A stretch of 64,000 nt of DNA from UBA2206 sp049303905. Lineage in GTDB: Bacteria; Patescibacteriota; Minisyncoccia; Moranbacterales; UBA2206. The DNA is taken from contig JBAQNP010000005.1 of the NCBI GenBank assembly GCA_049303905.1, positions 1 to 64,000 on the forward strand. The letters are read 5' to 3'. The translations under genes were made by a program, and so were the position numbers. The notes below the pieces were generated by a model. That model was given only the letters and a program-made list of their open reading frames with translations, was not told the DNA's origin and did not search any database. Shown here one piece after another: positions 9,401-15,593 of this stretch (the first letter of the stretch is position 1; the number at the start of each line of letters is the position of its first letter).

Positions 9401-9435
9401 TCTCTTGCTCCTTTGATAATAATCTCGTCTTGCAT
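6433..9435 (-). CDS. uvrA: UvrA excinuclease ATPase subunit with element-derived insertions
   Basis: UvrA is the damage-recognising ABC-type ATPase of nucleotide excision repair. The 1000-aa protein has both nucleotide-binding halves: Walker A GISGSGKSTLAFD near residue 33 and GVSGSGKSTLVED near 690, signature motifs LAGGEAQR and LSGGEAQR, and Walker B LYILDEPS and LYILDEPT. Zinc-binding CPECG, CPACEG and CDNCQGDG cysteine pairs are visible. Three short segments not expected in UvrA match repeats: PQPHPPRKGGAPSPYKGEG (about 144-163), KVKGQKSKV (about 262-272) and ASTRGDDRSSTRGG (about 396-410). It heads the uvrA-uvrC operon, and the ATG at 9435 matches the usual UvrA start (IIIKGAREHNLKNI). 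Confidence 0.96.
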   Translation of the reverse strand: MQDEIIIKGAREHNLKNIDLKLPRNKFIVFTGISGSGKSTLAFDTIFAEGQRRYLESLSSYARQFLGQMDKPDVDYIEGLSPAISIDQKAASHNPRSTVGTVTEIQDYLRLLYAKIGIPHCPECGQEITKLSTDEIVDRIIDMCIPQPHPPRKGGAPSPYKGEGDNEKSCFVEILSPVVRQRKGEYGTMLSEMFRRGYSLAYVNGKKIELNAKIKEQMKLEKYKKHSIDILVDEVEITDKNISRIFEGVEKALKLSEGLVKIRSKVKGQKSKVNEMVFNQNLACPIHEIEFPEIEPRLFSFNSPYGACPACEGLGTKKEIDPQLVAPDKNKTIAEGAIMPWSYKKNNWQGTILRAVTNYFHISENTRLRDLSEEDFNILLYGDRDAKDMISSDEAPASTRGDDRSSTRGGEQIPVTLRSKTGAVWKYNMNWRGAVGYLQDKYKKTQSDSVRADTEKYMSQNPCSECLGARYKKEVLLVTVHGKNISEISSVSIFEALKFFREIKFSQKEELIAGRILVEIKNRLSFLENVGLGYLTLGRSAATLAGGEAQRIRLASQIGSQLVGVLYILDEPSVGLHARDNTKLLETLLRLRDIGNTLIVVEHDEETMLAADHLVDIGPGAGRHGGEIIASGTPQEVLKSKKSLTAKYLRKELSIEIPTSRRSMKNKKSIIVRGAREHNLKNVTVEFPLKVLTCVTGVSGSGKSTLVEDVLYKSLARDIMRTLDRPGKHNEIVGAHYINKVIMIDQSPIGRTPRSNPATYTGLFTPIRELFAQTRDGKSRGYSPGRFSFNVKGGRCDNCQGDGQLKIEMQFMPDVYLPCDICSGKRYNSETLKVKYKEKNIAEVLDLTITDAREFFQNFPEIHDKLAVLEDVGLGYIQLGQSATTLSGGEAQRIKLATELSRRATGDTLYILDEPTTGLHFDDIKKLLKVLNRLVDAGNTVVVIEHNMDVIKTADWIIDLGPEGGDGGGKLIVSGTPEEVAKYHKESWTGKYLKEVLSRK
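8210..8250. repeat. Palindromic element family B, inside uvrA
   Basis: Imperfect palindrome almost identical to the uvrC copy at 5362-5402, encoding PASTRGDDRSSTRGG in frame. It lies in the same orientation relative to the coding strand. Confidence 0.8.
8618..8655. repeat. 14-bp tandem repeat inside uvrA
   Basis: The unit CCTTTGACTTTTGA occurs about 2.5 times. In uvrA it encodes KVKGQKSKV. Similar (G)ACTTTTGAC words recur in the recR-dnaB gap, so it is probably another short-repeat family. Confidence 0.6.
8942..9002. repeat. Bipartite palindromic element family A, inside uvrA
   Basis: Two adjacent palindromes: CCTTCTCCTTTATAAGGAGAAGG (P1), then GCCCCGCCTTTGCGGGGC (P2), then GGATGAGG. The same P1-P2 architecture is found beside the DUF559 gene and in the lamin-tail gene at 51088. 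Confidence 0.8.
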
Positions 9436-9612
9436 ATTTTTTATAATTTTATCTTATTCGTACATTCGTACAGATTCGTAATTCGTAAGGAAAACCAAAA
9501 ACCTTCCCCTTTTGAGGTACTTAGTATTTAGTTATTATCTCTCAGTCATATTACACCTTAGGCTATAAATATATTCCTGGCAAATATTTTATTACAGTTA
9601 AAAATTCATTTT

Positions 9613-9670
9613 TTCCCTCTCTCCCTTTGGGAGAGATGTCCCGATGTACTCATCGGGACAGAGAGGGAAC
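9613..9670. repeat. Bipartite palindromic element family A, 3' of the DUF559 gene
   Basis: Outer arms TTCCCTCTCT and AGAGAGGGAA enclose P1 (CTCCCTTTGGGAG) and P2 (TGTCCCGATG-TACT-CATCGGGACA). The order is P1 then P2 going towards the DUF559 gene, which starts 4 bp beyond the element. Confidence 0.8.
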
Positions 9671-9674
9671 GAAC

Positions 9675-10034
9675 TTACAAAAATTCTTCGATCTTTATAA
9701 ATACTTCGACTAAGTTATCGTTAACTTCATTATTCCAAAATCTTATTATTCTAAATCCTTGTTTTTCTAAAAATTCAGTTCTTGTTTTGTCATATCTTTC
9801 TTGATTTTCTTCTTTGTGTTGCCAGCCATCTAATTCTATTATTAGTTTTTTGTCTAAACATATAAAATCAACAATATACTTTCCAATCTGATGTTGTCTT
9901 CTGAATTTTAGGTTATGGAATTTTTTGGCACGAAGATGAGACCAAAGAATTATTTCTTGCGGTGTGGAATTTTTTCTTAGATTTCTGTTTCTTTCTAGGG
10001 TTTGCTTGAATAATTTTGTTTTTATTCTTTTCAT
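9675..10034 (-). CDS. DUF559 endonuclease-like protein
   Basis: A 119-aa protein with the DUF559 pattern: ERNRNLRKNSTPQEIILW, FRRQHQIGKYIVDFIC, LIIELDGWQH and RFWNNEV. DUF559 has a restriction-endonuclease-like (Vsr/PD-(D/E)xK) fold. The D of VDF, the E-x-D of ELDG and nearby Lys residues fit a metal-dependent nuclease core. It is full length for the family. The gene is closely framed on both sides by palindromic elements in mirror order (9613-9670 and 10041-10098), and its 3' end lies just 4 bp from the first. The substrate is unknown; a role in repair, restriction or element mobility is inference. Confidence 0.88.
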   Translation of the reverse strand: MKRIKTKLFKQTLERNRNLRKNSTPQEIILWSHLRAKKFHNLKFRRQHQIGKYIVDFICLDKKLIIELDGWQHKEENQERYDKTRTEFLEKQGFRIIRFWNNEVNDNLVEVFIKIEEFL

Positions 10035-10040
10035 TTGGTC

Positions 10041-10098
10041 TTTTCCCTCTCCTGTCCGGAGTACCGGACATCCTCTCCCTAAGGGAGAGGTGGAAAAT
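10041..10098. repeat. Bipartite palindromic element family A, 5' of the DUF559 gene
   Basis: Outer arms TTTTCC..CTCTCC and GGAGAGGTGGAAAA enclose P2 (TGTCCGGAGTACCGGACA) and P1 (CTCTCCCTAAGGGAGAG). The order P2 then P1 is the mirror image of the element on the other side of the DUF559 gene. Confidence 0.8.
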
Positions 10099-10133
10099 TA
10101 TTTTTTATTTGTAATTTTTATTCTAATCAAGCG

Positions 10134-10802
10134 CTACAGAGTCACAAACTTCACTGGCAAAACTTTTTTGAAAATTCCGGCGATGAGAATTGAATCAGAT
10201 GAATGAATGAAAATTGGTTGATGGATTGTGTTAGTAGATTTTGGAAAAAGTCCAATGATGTCCGAGCTAACTTTTTTGTACCGCTTAATGGTTGCCATGC
10301 CATTTATAACTGCCACCACAATCTTTCCTTCAAGATCTTCCCCGCTAGAATATTCGTATTTTTCAAAAATAGCATAATCCCCGTCGTTAATTCCGTCTTT
10401 ATCCATCGAATCCCCTAATGTTTTCACCGCAAAAAGTTGAGCACTATCACTTCCGCGAAAAAGCGCTTTGGAAATTTGCAAAAATCCATCGACATTATCT
10501 TGCGCATAAGCCAAAGCTTCACCACAAGAAGCCAGACCATAAACAGGAATGGAGAAAATATTTTTGAGATTGGCAAAGCTTTCATTTTCCACTAAATATA
10601 CTTTTCTATCTTTGTCTCTTTTGATCAAATCTTTTTTCTCCAAAGCTTCTATCACTTGCATCACCGATTTCAAACTATCTCGCACACCTTGTGACTCTAA
10701 ATATTTATGCAATTTATAGCTAGTTGGGTTTTCCCCGCGTTGCGAAATTAGTTCGCGGATGTTTTCCAAAATACTTTGTTGCTTGGCTGTGAGTGTTGGC
10801 AT
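10134..10802 (-). CDS. lexA: LexA-type repressor / S24 autoprotease
   Basis: SOS-type repressor of 222 aa. Residues 1-70 form a winged-helix domain of LexA type (LTAKQQSILENIRELI ... KDLIKRDKDRKVYLV). Residues 84-222 are the S24 peptidase domain: cleavage loop IPVYGLASCGEALAY, catalytic Ser132 in GDSMDKDGI and Lys173 in ATIKRYKK. The scissile bond would be Cys93-Gly94, where most LexA proteins have Ala-Gly; Cys-Gly is used by E. coli UmuD. A strong promoter overlapped by an inverted repeat lies upstream (10892-10927), so autoregulation is likely. The palindrome at 10814-10877 lies within its 5' leader. uvrA-uvrC downstream are plausible regulon members. Confidence 0.9.
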   Translation of the reverse strand: MPTLTAKQQSILENIRELISQRGENPTSYKLHKYLESQGVRDSLKSVMQVIEALEKKDLIKRDKDRKVYLVENESFANLKNIFSIPVYGLASCGEALAYAQDNVDGFLQISKALFRGSDSAQLFAVKTLGDSMDKDGINDGDYAIFEKYEYSSGEDLEGKIVVAVINGMATIKRYKKVSSDIIGLFPKSTNTIHQPIFIHSSDSILIAGIFKKVLPVKFVTL

Positions 10803-10813
10803 ATTTTTTTATT

Positions 10814-10877
10814 TGTCATGCTGAATTTATTTCAGCATCTTTTTTTATTAGATCCTGAAACGAGTTCAGGATGACAA
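10814..10877. repeat. Palindromic element family C (lexA leader)
   Basis: Outer arms TGTCAT and ATGACA; inner hairpins ATGCTGAA-TTTATTTCAGCAT and ATCCTGAA-ACGAGTTCAGGAT. Related copies lie at 24876-24950 and 43489-43585. It is transcribed as part of the lexA leader. Confidence 0.8.
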
Positions 10878-10891
10878 GTTATTATTATTTA

Positions 10892-10927
10892 CAGTGATAT
10901 TCTAGCACTTCTTCCTTATCACTGCAA
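10892..10927 (-). promoter_or_regulatory. lexA promoter with candidate LexA operator
   Basis: Minus strand: TTGCAG (10922-10927), 17-bp spacer, TAGAAT (10899-10904). A perfect inverted repeat CAGTGATA (10892-10899) and TATCACTG (10917-10924), 17 bp apart, covers the start-site side and touches the -35 box. This is where a repressor of its own gene would bind. Confidence 0.6.
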
Positions 10928-10948
10928 GTACCCCCCCTGTGGATAACT

Positions 10949-11015
10949 TTACCCCATTGAATAATTTTGCTTTAACAAAATAAAAAATGTACTCATTTTT
11001 TATTCAACAGGGTGA
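10949..11015. repeat. MITE-like palindrome family F, copy 1
   Basis: 67 bp with terminal inverted repeats TTACCCCATTGAATAA and TTATTCAACAGGGTGAA around an ATTTTGCT/AACAAAAT inner hairpin. Copy 2 at 11067-11133 has the same length and order. Confidence 0.75.
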
Positions 11016-11021
11016 ATTTAA

Positions 11022-11053
11022 CAAAAAAAATCCCCATTTTATTGGGGATTTTT
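11022..11053 (-). terminator. Rho-independent terminator
   Basis: Stem AATCCCCA/TGGGGATT with a run of T on the minus strand, downstream of the thioredoxin-fold gene. It sits exactly between two copies of the family F palindrome. Confidence 0.75.
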
Positions 11054-11066
11054 ACGCTTTATACTT

Positions 11067-11133
11067 TACCCTGTTGAATAATTTTGCTTTAGCAAAATAA
11101 AAAATTTACTCATTTTTTATTCAACAGGGTGAA
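11067..11133. repeat. MITE-like palindrome family F, copy 2
   Basis: 67 bp, TTACCCTGTTGAATAA ... TTATTCAACAGGGTGAA, nearly identical internally to copy 1. It ends 9 bp before the stop codon of the thioredoxin-fold gene. Confidence 0.75.
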
Positions 11134-11141
11134 CTTTCTAC

Positions 11142-12176
11142 TTAATTACAGCTTCCACCCTGAGTTGTAGTTGTGCTAGTATTAAGAACTTTCGCACATT
11201 CAGCCGGCGCAGTATTGAAAGCCGCACAGATAGCTTGTTTATAACTTTCTGAATCAGCATATTTATAAACAGCTTTAGTTGAAACACCATTAATTAGCAT
11301 TGTTGGTGAACCACTCGCCTGCGCATCAGTAGAAATCTTTTCATCCGCTTTCATAAGAGCAACTCCTTCCGCTTTTACACAAGCAGCAATCTTAGCCGAG
11401 TTTAGACCAACGCTCTTTGCGCCCGCTTCCCAACAAGCTCCATCTGATCCACAATTCTTGTTGACATAAACCACAAAATTCATCCACTTGTCTTTACCAA
11501 AATATTTGAGCACACAAGCTTCTCTTTCATTTTGTACTACTTCCGGTTCTCCGTGTAAAGAATTTATAGTATCTCCGTTAGAACTCACGATATAACGAAA
11601 ATTGAAATCAACTTTGTTTTTCAAAAGTTCATAAACTGGTTTCATTGTATCTTCAGCTTTGTTGCCATAAGGACAAAAACTCATCACAAACAAATCAACC
11701 TTTGGTTTGTCAGTTTTTGGGACTTCCTTTTCTGCCTCAGCTTCTTTTTTCTTGCTTTCTTCAATTTGCTTTTTTGTTTCTTCTATATCCATCGGAGCGC
11801 TTGGAAAGAACTTTTTTCCATCCAATGAAAGATAAGAATCGATTTCTTGCGTCTCCTCGCCTTCGCCAATTTTTACTTTCACCTTAAACATTCCATTTTC
11901 TTTTTTCACTTCTGCTATTTCCGCTTTTGTTCCTTCTTGCATCAAATTATTATTGATGAAATCTTCTACATGCGCTTTGGCGGATTTTTGTGTCAAATTG
12001 TTTTTCTTCCACACTTTCTCATAGTATCCCACTCCAGCAATAAGAATAATTAAAATAATTACCCCGATTATTTGTGGCAAAAATTTCTTATATTTTTCGC
12101 AACCACACTTTCCCTTTTCACAGCAATCGGCTGTTTCTGCTGTTTCGGGTTCCTTTTTTTCTGTTTCCATTTCCAT
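11142..12176 (-). CDS. Membrane-anchored thioredoxin-fold (DsbA-like) protein
   Basis: A 344-aa protein. The cytoplasmic N-terminus carries a Cys cluster (CCEKGKCGC, residues 18-26), followed by one TM helix (about 33-51). A small SurA/PepSY-size beta domain follows (about 60-130), then an E/K-rich linker. The C-terminal thioredoxin-like domain has SFCPYGNKAEDTMKP (Cys168-Pro-Tyr-Gly, one Cys of the usual CxxC pair), several further Cys residues (NEREACVLKYF, NKNCGSDGACWEAG) and a cis-Pro loop ASGSPTMLING. It probably acts in thiol exchange outside the membrane. The single Cys of the CPYG site suggests it works with other internal cysteines. It is monocistronic, with a terminator downstream. 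Confidence 0.8.
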   Translation of the reverse strand: MEMETEKKEPETAETADCCEKGKCGCEKYKKFLPQIIGVIILIILIAGVGYYEKVWKKNNLTQKSAKAHVEDFINNNLMQEGTKAEIAEVKKENGMFKVKVKIGEGEETQEIDSYLSLDGKKFFPSAPMDIEETKKQIEESKKKEAEAEKEVPKTDKPKVDLFVMSFCPYGNKAEDTMKPVYELLKNKVDFNFRYIVSSNGDTINSLHGEPEVVQNEREACVLKYFGKDKWMNFVVYVNKNCGSDGACWEAGAKSVGLNSAKIAACVKAEGVALMKADEKISTDAQASGSPTMLINGVSTKAVYKYADSESYKQAICAAFNTAPAECAKVLNTSTTTTQGGSCN

Positions 12177-12342
12177 AATTTTTTATTATTTAACTAATTA
12201 CTTAATTACTGTTCCTATATTATAAATAATCACTCAATTTAACGCAAGTGGTCGATTTTTTTGGTTTTTTGGGAAATAAATAAGAGAGCATGACAAATGT
12301 TTGTCAGCTCCCCGCGTAAATACGCATTGTTTTTTTTCTTTC

Positions 12343-12540
12343 TTAAAAGGTTGCTTGGCGCGGTTTATCCAAAAAACCGCCGCCAGGAGCTCTTGGTACC
12401 CCTAAAGCATCTTTCGTTTGAAAAATTATAATTCCTTCTCCGAAATAAGCATCGTTTGCTTTTTCCATAAGCTTAAATCTCGTATGCTTACTTATGGAAG
12501 AAAAAATTATTTTTTCTAAAATTTCTCTCATCTCACTCAC
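12343..12540 (-). CDS. Hypothetical small protein
   Basis: A 65-aa frame starting GTG at 12540, or more likely ATG at 12531 (62 aa), preceded by the purine-rich AAAAGGAAAAGGGTGAG that could serve as ribosome binding site. The sequence (REILEKIIFSSISKHTRFKLM ... GEGIIIFQTKD) shows no known domain, and the last 20 residues are Gly/Pro rich. No partner is evident. It lies between the thioredoxin-fold gene and the defence island. It could be a chance frame. Confidence 0.35.
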   Translation of the reverse strand: MSEMREILEKIIFSSISKHTRFKLMEKANDAYFGEGIIIFQTKDALGVPRAPGGGFLDKPRQATF

Positions 12541-12565
12541 CCTTTTCCTTTTTAGAGGTTAAAGA

Positions 12566-12597
12566 ACAAAAAATCACGCCTAAACAATAGCGTGATT
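12566..12597 (-). terminator. Rho-independent terminator
   Basis: Minus strand hairpin AATCACGC-TATTGTTTAG-GCGTGATT followed by TTTTTG, downstream of the HepT-like gene. Confidence 0.65.
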
Positions 12598-12647
12598 ACC
12601 CATAAATAATTTTGTATTTATTTTAAAAATAAAACAAAACATATTTT

Positions 12648-12747
12648 TTACCCCGTGGAATAATTTCTCAATAATCCTCAGGTATTTTATAAACTAATTT
12701 GTTTTTCTATTTTTATTCACTTTGTGCGTCCGTATTCCATGGGGTGA
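12648..12747. repeat. MITE-like palindrome family F, longer copy
   Basis: About 100 bp with terminal inverted repeats TTACCCCGTGGAATAA and TATTCCATGGGGTGAA. The ends match the family F termini at 10949 and 11067, but the interior is unrelated. Confidence 0.6.
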
Positions 12748-12794
12748 AATTTTATTTTTTATTTCCCCCGAAACCCGTAAGTCAAATTTATATT

Positions 12795-13091
12795 TTAATC
12801 AACAAACTTTTCAAGTGCATTTTTCAGAACTTGTGTATCTTCTGTCGCAGTTTTCCATACTGCCATCAGATCTACTCCGAAATAATCATGAATCAATTTA
12901 TCCCTCATTCCACATATTTCTTTCCAAGGTATTTCCGAAACAGAATCGCGCAACTCATCAGACAATCTTTTCGATGCTTCTCCTATAATTTCCAATTTTC
13001 TCATAACACCGTCCTGAACAAGAATATTTTTTGAAAAACTATCAAAATCCAATCCGTTGGTATAACTTTCTATATCAACAATAGCTTTCAT
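12795..13091 (-). CDS. HepT-like (DUF86) toxin, possibly 5'-truncated
   Basis: A 98-aa HEPN-fold protein of the HepT/DUF86 family. It shows LEIIGEASKRLSDEL, IPWKEICGMRDKLIHDYFGVD and the R-x4-H-x-Y motif (RDKLIHDY) typical of the RNA-cleaving toxin. Relatives are about 110-115 aa and begin with a further helix, so about 15 N-terminal residues appear to be missing. The insertion sequence ends 6 bp upstream of the ATG, and in-frame codons run back into it. The MntA-type nucleotidyltransferase antitoxin normally encoded next to hepT is absent on both sides. It may be a broken toxin left after insertion. Confidence 0.75.
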   Translation of the reverse strand: MKAIVDIESYTNGLDFDSFSKNILVQDGVMRKLEIIGEASKRLSDELRDSVSEIPWKEICGMRDKLIHDYFGVDLMAVWKTATEDTQVLKNALEKFVD

Positions 13092-13097
13092 TATATG

Positions 13098-14170
13098 TAG
13101 GACTTACGCGTTTGCCAAATAATCAGCAGTTGCCATTCTAGATATCGACCATTTCTGTTCATACCAAGAAATACCATTCTGGATACGTTCCCATTCCAAT
13201 TTCAGGAATGCGAGAAACGCGCACAGAATATGATTTCTTTGGGATCGTTCCAGTGTCGAATAGCACCTTTCAATTCCGCAACATTGTTTAATTCCTCGAT
13301 GGAAAGTTTCTATCTTCCAGCGACAGTCGCTATGGCTTTTTAATGTCTCAAAATCAGTGAGAGACAAATCATTCGTGGCTACGTAGGTAATGTCTCCGTT
13401 TGTGAAGACAATCTTACTGACCAGAACGAAACCATAGGCCTTGAGCCAGACTTTGTGGACTTGTTTTTTAGTCCAATCCAAATCTGACACTGAGAGATAG
13501 GTTCCTTGAACCAAGGAAACCAAACGATTTGATTTTAAAGCGGCAATCCATTTCCAGTTTTTCTTGTTAATATTTTTCAGATTTTCGATGGAAGAATACC
13601 AACTGTCCATAAGCACGTAATCTGGTTGAAACCCTCTATTTTCCGCATAATCCAACATATCTTGCGCGTGATCATTCTTGGTTTTCCCATCTCGAGTCAG
13701 ATCATACACTCGATAATCGACAGGAATAATTTTCTCACTATCCGTCCAAAGCATGTTGACCAGATTTATACCATTTGCCAAGCCATGATGTTTGCCGGAA
13801 TATTGTTTTTTGACTAACGCCATTTCTCTAGCATAGGGTTTATCTAGGAGAGTATCGTCGATCACTAAATACCCACTTTTCATTTCCACCATCGACTGAC
13901 TTTCTTTCCAGACAATTTTCGGAGTTAATTTGTTTTTTGATAACCAACGGTTAACCGAATCGTGAGACATTTCCAGTGGAGCAACTTTGCTCAACTCTAA
14001 ACCAGAATATTGTTTCTGGGAGGCGATTAAAAAATCAACGTACAAATCCAATGAACATTTTTGGTGCTGCATAGTGATAATGATAATTTTTAATTTTTGT
14101 TTTACCCCCGTGGGTATATTATCTCATTATCACTAAACAGAATCAAATTTAATCAAACGCGTAAGTCCTA
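13098..14170. mobile_element. Insertion sequence, IS701/IS4-like, 1073 bp
   Basis: Perfect 17-bp terminal inverted repeats at 13098-13114 (TAGGACTTACGCGTTTG) and 14154-14170 enclose one transposase gene on the minus strand. If the terminal TA on each side is counted as flank, the element has a TA duplication; no longer target duplication is visible. It sits directly upstream of the HepT-like gene. The intact transposase and perfect ends suggest recent arrival. Confidence 0.88.
13104..14072 (-). CDS. IS701/IS4-like DDE transposase
   Basis: A 322-aa DDE transposase. Catalytic residues are in VIDDTLLDKPYA (first Asp), LMDSWYSS (second Asp) and CRWKIETFHRGIKQ (Glu, matching the R-x3-E-x6-K part of the IS4-type YREK motif). 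A short N-terminal DNA-binding region precedes the RNase H fold, and a beta-rich insertion (ALKSNRLVSLVQGTYL) lies before the Glu, as in IS701/IS4 enzymes. No frameshift or internal stop is seen, so it is probably active. The family label IS701 rather than another IS4 group is a judgement from motif spacing. Confidence 0.88.
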   Translation of the reverse strand: MQHQKCSLDLYVDFLIASQKQYSGLELSKVAPLEMSHDSVNRWLSKNKLTPKIVWKESQSMVEMKSGYLVIDDTLLDKPYAREMALVKKQYSGKHHGLANGINLVNMLWTDSEKIIPVDYRVYDLTRDGKTKNDHAQDMLDYAENRGFQPDYVLMDSWYSSIENLKNINKKNWKWIAALKSNRLVSLVQGTYLSVSDLDWTKKQVHKVWLKAYGFVLVSKIVFTNGDITYVATNDLSLTDFETLKSHSDCRWKIETFHRGIKQCCGIERCYSTLERSQRNHILCAFLAFLKLEWERIQNGISWYEQKWSISRMATADYLANA

Positions 14171-14242
14171 TCTTTATTAAACATAAGAAAGTTTAGAGAT
14201 AAAAGTATATTTTAAAAAAAGACAATTATTTGTCAAAATTAC

Positions 14243-14271
14243 TTGACTTTTAAATATAAAAGGAGTAATAT
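14243..14271 (+). promoter_or_regulatory. Promoter of the ATPase/TOPRIM pair
   Basis: TTGACT (14243-14248), 17-bp spacer, TAATAT (14266-14271), 41 bp before the ATPase start. An AGGAG in the spacer precedes a possible 24-codon leader frame at 14272, which is probably coincidental. Confidence 0.45.
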
Positions 14272-14311
14272 ATGAATATTATTACTAATAAGTGTAATTT
14301 TATATACAAAT

Positions 14312-15589
14312 ATGTTAATAACAAGAATCAAGGCAAGTAACTTTTATGGGATTAATGACCCAATAGAGGTATCATTTACAGAGGGTGGTGAAAAAGAAAA
14401 AATAGGATATGTAAATAAAGGAAAAGAAAGAGTCTCTCTTATTTCTGGTTTTTATGGTGCCAATGCCTCAGGTAAAAGCACAGTATTAAATATTATTGAT
14501 ACTGTAGCTAGAATTATGGTTTCAAAACAGCAGGAATTTGTACTTGCTCCCAATGGAATAAAACAAGAAACTGTCATATCTCTTCCTAACTACACTATCG
14601 CGATGCAAAAAAAGCCCATAGTAATGGAGATGGATTTTATCATCGAAGAAGATAAGTATAATTACGCCGTTTCTATTATAAATGAAGGTAAAGAGATTTC
14701 AGAGGAAGTATTACAAAAAAACAATAAAAAAATCTATAGCAGAAAAGATCATACAATATTATTTGAAAGTAATATAGAGAAAAATATAGGCACTTTAGCG
14801 AAAAATATTATAGCCCCGAAGAAATCTTCTTTTCTTTCAGTGATTTTAGATGATAATTCTGATGTGTCTGTATTTGCAAATATCAAAAAAGAGATTGGTA
14901 TCTCTAATCTTAATCAAGTAAAAACTAATTTCTGTTTTATCACCGACAAGAGAACTGTTCAGGCGGGACAAAATAATTTAAACGGATTATTTGCCTTTGC
15001 AATCAATTATCTCAATAGCAATGATGCTCAAAGACAAAATGAGATGCTTGGCACAGTTAACTCCATAGTGAAATATTTTGAGCCGTCTTTTGAAAGTCTT
15101 GTTATTAAAAAAGAAAGCGATGTTAATCCTATAGATAAATTTTTCGCCTTCACTTACGAGGCAAAATATAGCAACTTCTATAAGAATCTTGGTGTTACTG
15201 AACTTTCTGCTGGAACACGCGAACTCATAGCATACATAGGTGATATTCTTAGAATATTAAAAATAGGTGGTATTGTTGTTTATGACGAAACCAGCAAATT
15301 CTATCATCCAGATATGGAGATTGCTATCCTTAATCTTTTTAAAGATAAAGATATAAATAAAAATAATGCTCAGATATTCTTTTCTTCACACAATCACGAA
15401 ACCTTTGATCTTTTACAAAATGATCAAGCGCATATCTTAGAGAAAAAAAATGACAATATTGTTATATCAAAAGTATCGGACTACGGTGTCAAAGAGAGAG
15501 ATAATGTAAAAAGAATCTATCGCCTTGGCTCCCTTGGCGGAGTTCCGGATACTATCGATTTCAGTAGAATTATAAATAATCTCTTATAA
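14312..15589 (+). CDS. AAA ATPase (AbiL/RloA/OLD-like), defence-type
   Basis: A 425-aa SMC/ABC-like ATPase of the AAA15 group. It has N-terminal MLITRIKASNFYGI, Walker A GANASGKS (residues 49-56), a signature-like LSAGTRELIAYIGDIL, Walker B GGIVVYDETSKFYHPDM and a switch His in FFSSHNHETFDLL. The D-E pair of Walker B is intact. The following gene, 4 bp away, encodes a TOPRIM-like protein. ATPase-TOPRIM pairs of this kind are known phage-defence or abortive-infection systems (AbiL, PARIS, RloAB-like). It lies in an island with a HepT-like toxin, RhuM remnant and DUF262-HNH nuclease. Which named system it belongs to cannot be settled here. Confidence 0.82.
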   Translation: MLITRIKASNFYGINDPIEVSFTEGGEKEKIGYVNKGKERVSLISGFYGANASGKSTVLNIIDTVARIMVSKQQEFVLAPNGIKQETVISLPNYTIAMQKKPIVMEMDFIIEEDKYNYAVSIINEGKEISEEVLQKNNKKIYSRKDHTILFESNIEKNIGTLAKNIIAPKKSSFLSVILDDNSDVSVFANIKKEIGISNLNQVKTNFCFITDKRTVQAGQNNLNGLFAFAINYLNSNDAQRQNEMLGTVNSIVKYFEPSFESLVIKKESDVNPIDKFFAFTYEAKYSNFYKNLGVTELSAGTRELIAYIGDILRILKIGGIVVYDETSKFYHPDMEIAILNLFKDKDINKNNAQIFFSSHNHETFDLLQNDQAHILEKKNDNIVISKVSDYGVKERDNVKRIYRLGSLGGVPDTIDFSRIINNLL

Positions 15590-15593
15590 GCTT

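Noticed and set aside
14272..14346. 24-codon leader peptide with AGGAG upstream of the ATPase gene
   Set aside because: The AGGAG lies in the spacer of the likely promoter, so it would not be in the RNA; the peptide has no features.
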